Below, one piece after another: positions 1 through 9,400 of a stretch of DNA of 64,000 bases (position 1 is the stretch's first letter; each line of letters begins with the position of its first letter). Made by a program: the position numbers and the translations under genes. The stretch comes from Clostridium jeddahitimonense (GTDB lineage Bacteria > Bacillota > Clostridia > Clostridiales > Clostridiaceae). Where the stretch lies: assembly GCA_000753455.2 (NCBI GenBank), contig LM994670.1, forward strand, positions 3,469,250-3,533,249, given 5' to 3'. A model generated the notes under the pieces. The model worked only from the letters and a program-made list of their open reading frames with translations. It did not search any database and had not been told where the DNA came from.

Positions 1-344
1 GTCTTAATTGGAGTAAATCTTGCAATTAATAAATGAAGTATTAAACCAATAAACATTGAAATCCCAATAGTTCCACCATATGTAGCTGTAAATGTAACAT
101 CATTTAATCCTTCAACTACAGCTCCTGTTCCCCCTATACTTTGGAATGCCGTATTTATTGGTGCTATAGCTCCAACTAGCATACCTGTACCTTGCTCTAA
201 TATTACCATACCAAAAGCAGCTAATAATGATCCTTTAATTATATCTGCAGCTTTCTTTTTTTGTAATATTAATCCTAATGCTGCTATTAAAGCTAACAGC
301 ATTGGTGGATTACGTAAAATATTATTAGTGATAAAATCCATCAT
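1..344 (-). CDS. PTS EIIC, ascorbate (UlaA/SgaT) type, partial
   Basis: The N-terminal ~114 residues of an integral membrane PTS permease; the rest lies beyond the left edge. The start is the first of two adjacent ATGs, preceded by a perfect AGGAGG. The protein begins with a short N-terminus, then an Asn-Pro-Pro before a hydrophobic segment, a Gln-(Lys)3 loop and Gly-rich membrane segments. This order is typical of UlaA-type EIIC proteins, which move ascorbate or related polyols/sugar acids while EIIB phosphorylates them. It lies 14 bp after the EIIB gene and is co-transcribed with it. The family call is by pattern recognition; the substrate is not known. Confidence 0.75.
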   Translation of the reverse strand, partial: MMDFITNNILRNPPMLLALIAALGLILQKKKAADIIKGSLLAAFGMVILEQGTGMLVGAIAPINTAFQSIGGTGAVVEGLNDVTFTATYGGTIGISMFIGLILHLLIARFTPIK

Positions 345-358
345 TTCTTAATATCCTC

Positions 359-634
359 CTATCTTTCACTTAAGAACTTCTCTACTACTTCCTTGACCTC
401 AACTAAGTCCATATACTTTTTAACTGGATAAACCTTTACTGAGCATGTTCCTTTTAATTCCTCATAAAGCTCAGCACTTGTAAATATAACGTCACAATCA
501 GTTCCTCTTGCAGTATTTATATCAGTATTTTCGACCTCTGCATCTACTCCTAAATTTCTTAAAACTTTTTCTATTGACATTCTTAAGATCATTGATGATC
601 CTACTCCAAAACCACAAACTGCTAAAATTTTCAT
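359..634 (-). CDS. PTS EIIB, lactose/ascorbate (UlaB) type
   Basis: A 91-residue cytoplasmic phosphocarrier of the PTS. The phosphorylatable cysteine is Cys7 in the P-loop-like CGFGVGSS motif directly after the first beta strand, as in UlaB/SgaB-type EIIB domains, and the length is normal for that family. It sits between the regulator gene (13 bp upstream) and the EIIC gene (14 bp downstream) and should pass phosphate to the incoming sugar. The EIIA partner is probably the C-terminal domain of the neighbouring regulator or a gene outside the window. The transported substrate cannot be read from sequence. Confidence 0.85.
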   Translation of the reverse strand: MKILAVCGFGVGSSMILRMSIEKVLRNLGVDAEVENTDINTARGTDCDVIFTSAELYEELKGTCSVKVYPVKKYMDLVEVKEVVEKFLSER

Positions 635-647
635 TATAAATTCCCCC

Positions 648-2570
648 TTAATCTTGTTTATTAATAAGTTCTAATATAGAACTATTATCACCGTTAATTA
701 TTGATTCAATATTTTTTTGATCATAAAGCATCTCAGATAAAGATGCTAAAGCCCTAATATGAGAATTATTATCTACTGCTGCTAAAACCATAAATATGTT
801 TACAGGTTTACCAAGCAAATCTACTTCCTCATCTACAACTAATAGAGACATAGCTAATTTTTTCACTCCATTTTTAGAACTTGCATGAGGAAGTGCAAAT
901 CTATCTGCTAATACTATATACGGTCCATGTTTTTCGATACTTTCAATCATATCTACTACATATGATTCGTCTATTGAATTATCATCTAGTAATGGTTTTG
1001 CTGCAATTCTTACTGCCTCTTTCCAATCCTCTACTGCTTTTACTTTTCTAATTCTATCTTCAGTTATTAATTCTTTTAGCATTGGCTGATACGCCTCCTT
1101 TTCATCAAATCTATATAATATTTTTAATAAATCCTCTTTTAATTTTTCTTCATTGATTACCTTTGCATTTTTCTTTATAGCTTGTATAATCAGTTCTAAA
1201 TTAAAATATGATTGATTTTCCTTTACATTAATTAGCTTGTCCATCAATAGTTCTATATCGAATTTGCTAAGCAAGGGATTGACAACAATTACATTGCTTT
1301 TATTAGGAATATCAACTGTTGATATAATATAGTCATAATAAACATTTGAGCTACTTAATTGCTTAATCGACATTACATTAACAATATCTATGGTAGGAAT
1401 ATACTTATACAATTGTATCTCTAAATTTTTTGAAACCATAAGTCCATTTGGACAAACAACTAATACTTTATTTTTTCTTATTCCATTATCCCTAGCCCCT
1501 CTTAAGTATCCTCCAAAATATGCTGCAATAAATCCTATTTCCTCTTCTCTTATTCCAACAAATATAGGAAAATCATCTTCATTTTCAATAATAGATTTAA
1601 TAATCTTAAATAGGGACTCATGCTTGAATTTAACCTCATCAAGAGCTGGATTACTTATAGGAAACTTAAAACGAATTCTGTTATAAGAAGATAATAAATG
1701 TCTTGTAATATTCTTCTTAAATTCTGACTTACTCTCTAATGTTATAGCTGTACTAGCTTCAAACTTGCTTATGAGCTTATCAACATATACTTCTATTAAT
1801 CTCTCTTCAATATTACTTTCTAAACTTGGCAAAGTGCTAATATAAGTGCATAAATAAGAAATTTCATCTTCGTTTACTTCATTACACTTAATCAACTTAC
1901 TACATAATTTATAATAACTAATCTCTTGAGCATCTCTTTTATACTTGTAGTTATTTATTACTCTACCTTCTCTTATTCTCTTATTAATAAAATCAACAAA
2001 CTTAGTTAGATTAATCAGTGAATAATTAGTAAGTTTAATGGAACATCTCTTATCAAATTCAGCAATTTCATTACTTATTGAGTTCAAAATTTCTCTTTCT
2101 TCTTGCATAAGTAATATAAAAAGCTCTCTAATCTTGTATTCGTTTCCACTAATTACATAACTCTTCTTATACTCTAACTTTAAATTTAAAGATCTTAAAT
2201 AATACTTAATATCATCTATAGTTTGAACTATTGTATTTTTTGAGAGTAGCATTTCATATGTTAATTGCTCTATAGTTACATACTCTTCATTTAATATTTT
2301 ATTTAATATATAATTTTTTCTATATTCACTATCTAAGAATCTATCATCCTTATTAGTGATTATTCCTCTTAGTCTATTATAGTCACCATCGAAAGAAAAT
2401 TTATGTTCTATATTTTTGACTGCCCCAAAACTTTCTATATTATCATTTATGGTCTGAATATCATAATAAACTGTTCTTTTAGATATATTAAATTTTTCTT
2501 GAATTTCTGAGCATGAGACTCTCTTATTTTCAACAATGTATTCTAGTATTTTTTTTGTTCTTTCTTTCAT
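648..2570 (-). CDS. BglG/MtlR-type PRD regulator with EIIB-like and EIIA domains
   Basis: A 640-residue transcriptional activator. In order: HTH_11-type winged helix (about 1-60), Mga/second HTH (about 80-150), PRD1 (about 165-275), PRD2 (about 285-385), a gatB-like EIIB domain with Cys373 in a VVCPNG motif, and a C-terminal EIIA domain with its phospho-histidine at His562 (LPHASS). Such proteins sense PTS flux by phosphorylation of the PRD, EIIB and EIIA residues and activate the adjacent PTS operon. PRD1 seems to lack the usual first histidine (an NLTKFVDF-type segment instead), so control may run mainly through PRD2 and EIIA/EIIB. GTGGAGG ribosome binding site. Likely autogenous activator of the downstream EIIB-EIIC genes. 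Confidence 0.88.
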   Translation of the reverse strand: MKERTKKILEYIVENKRVSCSEIQEKFNISKRTVYYDIQTINDNIESFGAVKNIEHKFSFDGDYNRLRGIITNKDDRFLDSEYRKNYILNKILNEEYVTIEQLTYEMLLSKNTIVQTIDDIKYYLRSLNLKLEYKKSYVISGNEYKIRELFILLMQEEREILNSISNEIAEFDKRCSIKLTNYSLINLTKFVDFINKRIREGRVINNYKYKRDAQEISYYKLCSKLIKCNEVNEDEISYLCTYISTLPSLESNIEERLIEVYVDKLISKFEASTAITLESKSEFKKNITRHLLSSYNRIRFKFPISNPALDEVKFKHESLFKIIKSIIENEDDFPIFVGIREEEIGFIAAYFGGYLRGARDNGIRKNKVLVVCPNGLMVSKNLEIQLYKYIPTIDIVNVMSIKQLSSSNVYYDYIISTVDIPNKSNVIVVNPLLSKFDIELLMDKLINVKENQSYFNLELIIQAIKKNAKVINEEKLKEDLLKILYRFDEKEAYQPMLKELITEDRIRKVKAVEDWKEAVRIAAKPLLDDNSIDESYVVDMIESIEKHGPYIVLADRFALPHASSKNGVKKLAMSLLVVDEEVDLLGKPVNIFMVLAAVDNNSHIRALASLSEMLYDQKNIESIINGDNSSILELINKQD

Positions 2571-2626
2571 ATTTCCTCCACAACTTAATTATCTGAAAAA
2601 GTATACATTTCCACAATACCAATTAA

Positions 2627-2682
2627 TTGCACAAATAAGAGCTATTTTGCAACTTTTTTGCACACCATATATATTACTTGCA
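2627..2682 (-). promoter_or_regulatory. Phased TTGCA repeats, candidate operator of the PRD-regulated PTS operon
   Basis: On the plus strand TTGCA starts at 2627, 2647, 2658 and 2678, with spacings 20, 11 and 20. The block is a pair (TTGCAC then TTGCAA, 20 bp apart) repeated after 31 bp. It lies 57-112 bp upstream of the regulator start codon, where an activator would bind. The repeats are seen directly; the identity of the binding protein is inferred. Confidence 0.4.
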
Positions 2683-2744
2683 AATAGTGCATTTTTTAAT
2701 AGTTTTTATAATTTTCCATATTTTACACATACAAAGATTAGTAA

Positions 2745-2782
2745 AACAAAAAAAGCTACATAGTCTATAACTATCTAGCTCT
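2745..2782 (-). terminator. Rho-independent terminator after the AraC gene
   Basis: On the minus strand, AGCTAGATAG pairs with CTATGTAGCT (one mismatch) around a 7-nt loop, followed by a run of seven T. It lies about 55 bp past the stop of the AraC-family gene and would separate it from the PTS operon promoter. Confidence 0.75.
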
Positions 2783-2835
2783 TTATTAATTCTATTTATC
2801 TATATCACATATTTTCTTAATATAAGTATATTATT

Positions 2836-3774
2836 CTAACGCGGTTCTATTAAATTATAATACTTAATTGTATCTTCAATTATATTTAATACTTCATCAT
2901 TGTTATATATTCTTTGACTAGTTGTTCCTAAAAAACCTTTTGGTGTCATTAAAGTAGTTGCTTTTAACTTAAACTCCTTTGGTGTACACTCACAATATTT
3001 CTTAAACGCCTGAGTCATATAACGATAATCTGAAAATCCGCATTGATAGCAAATGTCTACTAACTTCATATCACTTGTAAGAATAAGCTCTCTAGCATGA
3101 TTAAACCTTACAAATGTTAAATAATCTTGAAAGCTTAACTCTAAATACTTATGAATAAATCTTGATAAGAAATATACAGATACCCCTTCCCTATCAGCCA
3201 TATCTTTTAGTGAAATCTTATCATAATAATTTTCTTCTACATAATTAATAATTCTTCCTAATCTTAATTTATTTTGGCAACTATCTTGGCTTTTATCATT
3301 ATAAATATCATACCTTGAATAATTGTCTAATAAATAAACAAACATAATATTTATCATACTTGCACATCTAACTTTATAAAAATCAGATTTTTCTATGTAA
3401 AGTCTAGCAAGATTTAAAAAAGTATATATCAGTAACTTATGCTTTGGGCTATATGTACAATGTCCTTTGAATGTAATTTGATTAATTTGTGAGAAATATC
3501 CCTCAAAATACTTAGTAGAAATATTTAATACTAAAAAAGTTGATGTTTCATTGCTTGAGATTATTTCGTGCTTTTCATTACTATTAATTATGATAATATC
3601 TCCTTGATGGAATTCAAATTTTTCATCATTAATTATAAAAATAGGATTACCTTTAAAAACAAATAGAACTTCTATTTCTGGGTGAGTATGCGGTGATCTA
3701 TACTCTATATCAACAACAAATAACTTCATATTATCTATACTTGGATAATAAATAACCTCTAACTTTTCACTCAT
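2836..3774 (-). CDS. AraC-family regulator with N-terminal cupin
   Basis: 312 residues. The N-terminal ~130 residues form an AraC-type ligand-binding cupin (HTHPEIEVLFVF, then a GDIIIINSNEKHE turn). The C-terminal ~100 residues carry two helix-turn-helix motifs, the second ending in a YMTQAFKKY-type segment and a CTPKEFK tail. Start chosen after GGGGG at 3780-3786. Divergent from the membrane hydrolase gene at 3956, with 181 bp between them, so it may control that gene. A C-terminal extension of ~45 residues past the HTH is unassigned. The ligand, probably a sugar, is unknown. Confidence 0.85.
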   Translation of the reverse strand: MSEKLEVIYYPSIDNMKLFVVDIEYRSPHTHPEIEVLFVFKGNPIFIINDEKFEFHQGDIIIINSNEKHEIISSNETSTFLVLNISTKYFEGYFSQINQITFKGHCTYSPKHKLLIYTFLNLARLYIEKSDFYKVRCASMINIMFVYLLDNYSRYDIYNDKSQDSCQNKLRLGRIINYVEENYYDKISLKDMADREGVSVYFLSRFIHKYLELSFQDYLTFVRFNHARELILTSDMKLVDICYQCGFSDYRYMTQAFKKYCECTPKEFKLKATTLMTPKGFLGTTSQRIYNNDEVLNIIEDTIKYYNLIEPR

Positions 3775-3918
3775 AATTACGTCCCCCTTACTAAATATTA
3801 TAACTAACTATCTTAAAGCTGAAATAATCTTTTTGCTATAAGTGCAAGATTGTTATACTAACTTATAAAATTAATCATATTTATAAAATAACTTCCCTTG
3901 TATAATTTATACATGAAA

Positions 3919-3932
3919 TGTTAACGTTTTAA
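3919..3932 (+). promoter_or_regulatory. cre-like element upstream of the membrane hydrolase
   Basis: TGTTAACGTTTTAA is centred on CG and semi-palindromic, 24 bp before the start codon. It resembles catabolite-responsive elements but misses two consensus positions, so it could equally be a site for a local LacI-type protein. A TATAAT lies at 3901-3906. Confidence 0.25.
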
Positions 3933-3955
3933 TTGTAACTATAGGGGGATAAATT

Positions 3956-5833
3956 ATGAAGAAAAAATCTAAATTTAAACTTACAGCAACACGAGGGCTA
4001 ATTATATCAATTATTTTCACTTTATTATGTGCTGTTAGTGCTAACCTACTTTTAAGTAACTTTGGAAAAGTTAAAATTGAAACTACTACTGTACAAACAC
4101 GTTCTGGAGATAACGTAAGTATTAGAGTTTATAGTCCAAAGGCTGCAACTGCTGATAACAAAGCTCCTGCTGTTGTCTTTGCCCACGGTTTATCAACAAC
4201 AAAAGAGTGCTATGCTCAATATGCTCTTGAACTAGCACGTCGTGGATTCGTAGTTGTTACACCTGACATGTTAAACCACGGTGGTTCTGATATAACACCT
4301 TATGAAACATTCTTTACTGATATGAACGCTGATGCATATGGAGTTTACGCTGCAGTAAAATATGTATCCGAATTAGATTATGTAGATTTAGATCAAATAG
4401 GTATAGCTGGTCACTCAATGGGTGGTAATGCTACAAATATGAGTGTTACATTAGACAACATGAGTGGAAACCCAGTAATATCTGCTGTTTATTTAGTTGC
4501 AAGTAACCCAATGTTTACAGATTTCGAAGGAAACTGGGTAAATATTTATGGAGATCGTAATGTAGGTCTTTACTATACATACTATGACCATGTTTACTTT
4601 AGCACTAAAGATGCAAATGGAGCACCTGTTCCTGCACAACAATTCTTAGATTCAAATGAAGCTAAATCTTTTGTAAGCTTTGGGCAAGATCCAAGCACAC
4701 TTACAGATGTTAAAGTAATTCCTGGACATACTTATACTACTGATATGAATGGAAAACAAGTTATTCGTCGTATTACAAAAGCAGATGAAATTCATCCTAA
4801 GCCACAAGGTGGTAATGGTGCAGTAGCTGCTGTTGTAGACTTCTTCCAAGAATCATTTGTTGCGCCTAACTACGAAGTTGGTGGTATGCAAATTTGGAAT
4901 TTCTACTCCCTTGCTTCTGTTTTAGGATTATTTGGAGCATTAGCAATTTGCGTATTTACTATTGCAACATTAACAAAAACTAAATTCTTCTCAAGCTTAA
5001 AAGCTGAAGATAACAAACAATTAAGACCTGCTCCTAATAAGACAGGAAAGATATGGTTCTGGGTATTAACTATAGCTAACTGTGCATTTGCATTCTTAAG
5101 CGTATCATTTATATTCAAAAAAGGTTATGGATACTTTGCTACAGAAGTTTTAGCACAGCAAACTACTAATATCTATGCACTATGGTCATTAGCAAATGGT
5201 ATATTCATGTTAATAACTTCATTTGGTTCATACTACTTATATGCTAGAAAGCAAGGAGATACATTAAAGTCATGGGGTGTAAGAATCTCAATTAAAGACT
5301 TCTTAAAATCACTTTTACTAGCTGTAATTGGAGTATTAAGTGTACTAGCTGTTTTATATATTGCTCAATACGTATTCCAAATAGATTTAAGATTCTACCT
5401 ATGGGGTATGCGTGAAATGAGATTAGATCATTTATACTTATTCTTTACTTACTTACCATTCTTCTTAGTATTTGGTATAGCTGTAAGTATTGCTATAAAC
5501 TCAGCTTACTACTCTAAGATAGGTAAAGAACCAACATTATTAAATGATTTATTCTTTGCATTTATGAATATGATTCCTGCATTTACTATTACTTTTATCG
5601 GATACTACCTATTTGCAAAAACAGGATTCCAACCAAATATATTTGGAGCACCATTTACATTCACATATATGATTAATGCAATACCAGTATTCCCAGTAGC
5701 AGTGCTTCTACTACGTCGTTTAGCTAAATATTGTAATAACCCATATATCCCTGGAATCATAGTAGGTTCATTACTATGCTTCATGCAAGTAGCTTCAGTA
5801 TTTACTTGTCATACATTCATGTTTATGGGATAA
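3956..5833 (+). CDS. Membrane protein with extracytoplasmic alpha/beta hydrolase domain
   Basis: 625 residues. One N-terminal membrane segment (about 12-34) is followed by an alpha/beta hydrolase domain (about 40-300), then about eight membrane segments (about 312-622). The nucleophile elbow is GHSMGG with Ser154; an oxyanion HG lies in FAHGLS, an NHGGSD follows, and His280 is placed like a catalytic histidine. The hydrolase domain should face outside if the first segment is an uncleaved signal anchor. It resembles dienelactone-hydrolase/lipase-like esterases; the substrate is unknown. Strong AGGGGG ribosome binding site. It uses more CGT arginine codons than its neighbours. Divergent from an AraC regulator and followed by a strong terminator. 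Confidence 0.75.
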   Translation: MKKKSKFKLTATRGLIISIIFTLLCAVSANLLLSNFGKVKIETTTVQTRSGDNVSIRVYSPKAATADNKAPAVVFAHGLSTTKECYAQYALELARRGFVVVTPDMLNHGGSDITPYETFFTDMNADAYGVYAAVKYVSELDYVDLDQIGIAGHSMGGNATNMSVTLDNMSGNPVISAVYLVASNPMFTDFEGNWVNIYGDRNVGLYYTYYDHVYFSTKDANGAPVPAQQFLDSNEAKSFVSFGQDPSTLTDVKVIPGHTYTTDMNGKQVIRRITKADEIHPKPQGGNGAVAAVVDFFQESFVAPNYEVGGMQIWNFYSLASVLGLFGALAICVFTIATLTKTKFFSSLKAEDNKQLRPAPNKTGKIWFWVLTIANCAFAFLSVSFIFKKGYGYFATEVLAQQTTNIYALWSLANGIFMLITSFGSYYLYARKQGDTLKSWGVRISIKDFLKSLLLAVIGVLSVLAVLYIAQYVFQIDLRFYLWGMREMRLDHLYLFFTYLPFFLVFGIAVSIAINSAYYSKIGKEPTLLNDLFFAFMNMIPAFTITFIGYYLFAKTGFQPNIFGAPFTFTYMINAIPVFPVAVLLLRRLAKYCNNPYIPGIIVGSLLCFMQVASVFTCHTFMFMG

Positions 5834-5837
5834 AAAA

Positions 5838-5876
5838 TCAGCCTTGTGCTTTATTGCACAAGGCTTAAAATTTCTT
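5838..5876 (+). terminator. Rho-independent terminator of the hydrolase gene
   Basis: GCCTTGTGC and GCACAAGGC pair perfectly around a 5-6 nt AT-rich loop, 7 bp after the stop codon. A short AT-rich tail (TTAAAATTTCTT) follows. Confidence 0.8.
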
Positions 5877-5902
5877 ATATTAAAATAATATTTAAGTACT
5901 AT

Positions 5903-6349
5903 TTATTTTTTATCTAGCATATTTTTCAATACCCACTCATCTAATTCTTCTTCTGTAGTTATTTCAATAGCCTCATCAATAACTTTTCCATCCTTTAAAT
6001 AATACATTGATGGAACCGCATTAAACTCTGAGAATATAGTATTTATTTTTCTTCTATTACTTTGAATTTCTTCATCAGTTGTACCTTCATTATCTAAAAC
6101 AACTTCATTTATTTCCACCGAATGATTTTTCAAGTAATTATTCAACACTTCCTTTAGCTTTATACAATCATTGCATGTAGTTATGCTATAAAGTATTATG
6201 CTTTCCTTTTCCTCCTTAGCTAATTCTAGTGACTCATCTAATGTAATTTCTGTTATGGAGCCTGGGCTATTATCCCTGATATATTTGTCACATCCAATAA
6301 GACTAAATATTAATAAAAAAACTATTATAATACCAGTAAATTTTTTCAT
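5903..6349 (-). CDS. Thioredoxin-like lipoprotein
   Basis: 148 residues from an ATG behind AGGAGGATTTTT; an upstream in-frame ATG at 6382 has no ribosome binding site. An N-terminal lipoprotein signal ends in a lipobox (SLIGC, Cys19). The mature part has a thioredoxin-like fold with CNDC as the CxxC redox pair, a VPSMYYLKDG segment matching the cis-proline strand, and Asp/Glu-rich C-terminal helices. Probably an extracytoplasmic disulfide reductase/oxidase or bacteriocin-transport-accessory-like protein. No partner is encoded next to it. It lies convergent to the hydrolase gene. Confidence 0.78.
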   Translation of the reverse strand: MKKFTGIIIVFLLIFSLIGCDKYIRDNSPGSITEITLDESLELAKEEKESIILYSITTCNDCIKLKEVLNNYLKNHSVEINEVVLDNEGTTDEEIQSNRRKINTIFSEFNAVPSMYYLKDGKVIDEAIEITTEEELDEWVLKNMLDKK

Positions 6350-6440
6350 AAAAATCCTCCCAATATGTATTATTACAACCAACTTAATCTCACGTTGATT
6401 TCACCATTTACCTATCAACATAATAACAAGTAAATTTTAA

Positions 6441-6477
6441 ATAATGGAAAATGACTATTAGCCATTTTCCATTATTC
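6441..6477 (-). terminator. Hairpin terminator after the GH31 gene
   Basis: AATAATGGAAAATG and CATTTTCCATTATT are perfect inverted repeats with a 9-nt loop, 14 bp past the stop codon of the GH31 gene. The T-tract on the minus strand is weak (TTTAAAATTT), so the call rests mostly on the stem and position. Confidence 0.65.
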
Positions 6478-6491
6478 TTATTTTTTAATTT

Positions 6492-9400
6492 CTATTTTCT
6501 TTTCTTTTTAAACATTCCAAATCCTAAGGCTGCTGTAAATACTCCTAGTATACCAACTGCTCCAGCTGGTGTTCCACCTGTATTTGGTAAGTTACCACCG
6601 TTTCCTGGTTTATTTGGTTTACCTGGCTTAACTGGGTCAACTGGTTTAACAGGTTTATTAGAACCTTCTACTAATCCTTCAATAGCAATATTCAACTCAT
6701 CGTAAGCTTTATTTACTTCATCTTGAGTTGCATCCTCTCTAGACATTACTTCTTGAGCTGATTTTAATGAAGCCATAAGTGTTGACCAAGTTTCTGATGT
6801 ATATTTATTACTATCAAGATTTAAAGCATTATTTATCAATCCGTTTAATAATTCTTTATTTACAACTTGATCTTCATCACCATCATCACCATCATTTCCA
6901 CCATTATCTACCTCTACTAAGGCATCTATTGCTGCTAATAATTCAGAAGTTACTGCATCTACTTCCTCTTGTGTAGCATTTTCTTTTGCATGAACTGATA
7001 TAGCTTCATCAAGTTTTGCTTTTAAGTTCTTAAATGATTCTGAAGTATAGTCATTTTCTTGGATACCTTGTCCTTTAACAATAGCTTCGTATAAACTTGA
7101 CTTATCTGCTTCAACTTTATCATCTTCTCCATCATCAACTTCCTTTAAATTGTCTATAGCATTATTTAATGCAGCGATGGCAGCTTTTACTGATTCACTA
7201 CTAGCATCATCATTACCCATAACTTCTTTAGCTATAGCTAACTTCTCTAATACTAACGCATAAGTTTCTTCAGTGTATTTGCTATTATCTAGAGCTTCTG
7301 CTTTATTTATAACTTCTTGTAATTCTGTTTTATCTGCCTTCTTTTCTAATTTTGCATGTGCATTTAATAGCTTAGTATAAGCTTGTACAACATCTCCAAC
7401 TGTAGCATTCTCATTAGCAATTACTCCATTAGCTTCAATAAGTGCTAATTCTACATCTGACCAACTAGCTGAAGTAAAGTTGTTAGGATCTAAAGCATTA
7501 ATAGTTTCTACTAATTTTATTAAATCAGTCTTATCTCCAGCAATAATTTCTAATCCCTTAATAGCTTTATTTAATCTATCTAAAGTAGTATCAACTTGCT
7601 CTTGAGTTGCCTCTTCATTAGCTAAAATTGATTCTGCTTCTGCTAATGCAGTTACAAATTCATCTCTTGCTTCTGGAATAGCAGCATTTAATTGCTCTTC
7701 TGTTATCTCCTTAGCTATATCTATAGCCCCTTGTAAAGCATCCTTGTTAACTCCTTCTTCTACTTCAACTTCTCTTCCATAGAATACTAACTCTGCAACA
7801 CTTGCATATTTATTATTAGTATCACCTAAAGATTCTAAAGCAGTAAATCTAACATATCTTGCTTCTACTGAGTTAAATCTAATTGGATTATATCCTGTAT
7901 TAGCTAATGCAGTTCCTTCTTTATTAGCCTCTAAATCTCCAACTCTGGCTTCTATCCAGTTTTCACCATCCAAGCTTGTTTCAATCATATACTTTGTAAT
8001 ATGACCATTTCTACTATTTTGTCTTGGTAAATAATCTATTTGGTCAAGGTTATAGGCCTTATCAAGTTCTAATGTTATAGAAACAGGTAATTTATCTGCT
8101 GATTGATATCCTGAATGCCATATAGATCCTTCATCACCATCTACCGCATTTTCTTTATAATCTGTATCTGCCTCACTAGTTGCATCTATAGCTTCTACAT
8201 TTTCATAAGAAATCTTATCTTCTTTAACAGTTTCTCTTTCTTGTAATTTGTCTATTGCATCTCTTAGTGCAATAATCGCATCACTTACTTCTTTTTCAGT
8301 TGATTCTTCATTGTCTGCTACTTCTTCTGCAACTTTTACTTTTGCTATCAGAGCATCATAGGATTCCTTTGTATAGATTTCATTTAACTTCGTATGCTCT
8401 TTGGCATCATTTATAACTTCAACTAATAGAGTCTTATCAGCACCCTTACCTACAGTGATAGTCTTTTCTACTGTAAAGCTACCATCAGCTGTTGTTGCAG
8501 TTATCTTTGCAGTTCCAGATTGAAGTCCCATTAAGTAGTAGCCTACCTTATCTTCACTATCTAAACGAATTACCTTAACCACATCTTCATTATCTGAAGT
8601 TACTTTGTAATATGGATTATTTGCATTGCTTGGTAATACATTTGCAGATATTGGAGTAATCTTGTTAAGATATAATTTTTCAACTGTATCTTCAGCAAAT
8701 TCAATTCCACTTACTTCTTGTCCAGTTTTTTGATAGAACTCAATTTCATTTATAGCTAAAGTATTCTTATCCTTATGACTATCTAATGCAGTAACTACTA
8801 TTTTATCAAACTTTTGTCCCTTTAAATCAAATATAGTTGTAGCAGTTTCAATATCAGATATTGTTCCTAAATCAGTAGCTTCTTCACCTAAATATCCTAC
8901 TGCTTTAACTTCCTTAAGCGCCGCTGTATTTATACTTCCGTTTGCATCCATACGGTTATAAATTGTAAAGTTATCTAATTCTTTAGCTTCATCAAACTTA
9001 AATGTCATTTCGAATGGAAGAGTTCCCTTATCTGCTTGATCAGCTGAGAATATCCACTTTAAGTCCATACGTGAACTATCATCACTGCTTGTAGTTCCAT
9101 CGATAAGTTTATTTAATCCCATTCCAGCTTGTAATTGACTTTCCTCACCACTTACAGATATAGACTCACCTGAAATCTTAGTAACTGCTTCTCCTGCTTC
9201 TGGTAATGGAGCATCATTATTAGTTACTTTAGCTATAGCTAATTTAGAGTTCATCTTACTATCGACTATTAATCCATGAGTTAATTCCATATCCCATGTA
9301 GTATCAACCTTAGCTTTTAAAGTTATTCTAGCAACTGAATCTGTTCCCTTAAGCTTCATAGCATTACCAACATTAGTGAATACAGTATAAATATCTTGAC

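Noticed and set aside
6779..6976. Plus-strand 65-residue frame rich in histidine inside the GH31 gene
   Set aside because: Antisense shadow of the Asp/Glu-rich FIVAR linker region; His codons mirror repeated Asp/Gly codons, and there is no ribosome binding site.
6660..7760. Repeated blocks resembling a DNA repeat array
   Set aside because: They are degenerate FIVAR protein repeats in frame within one gene, not CRISPR or a non-coding array; no constant repeat-spacer pattern.
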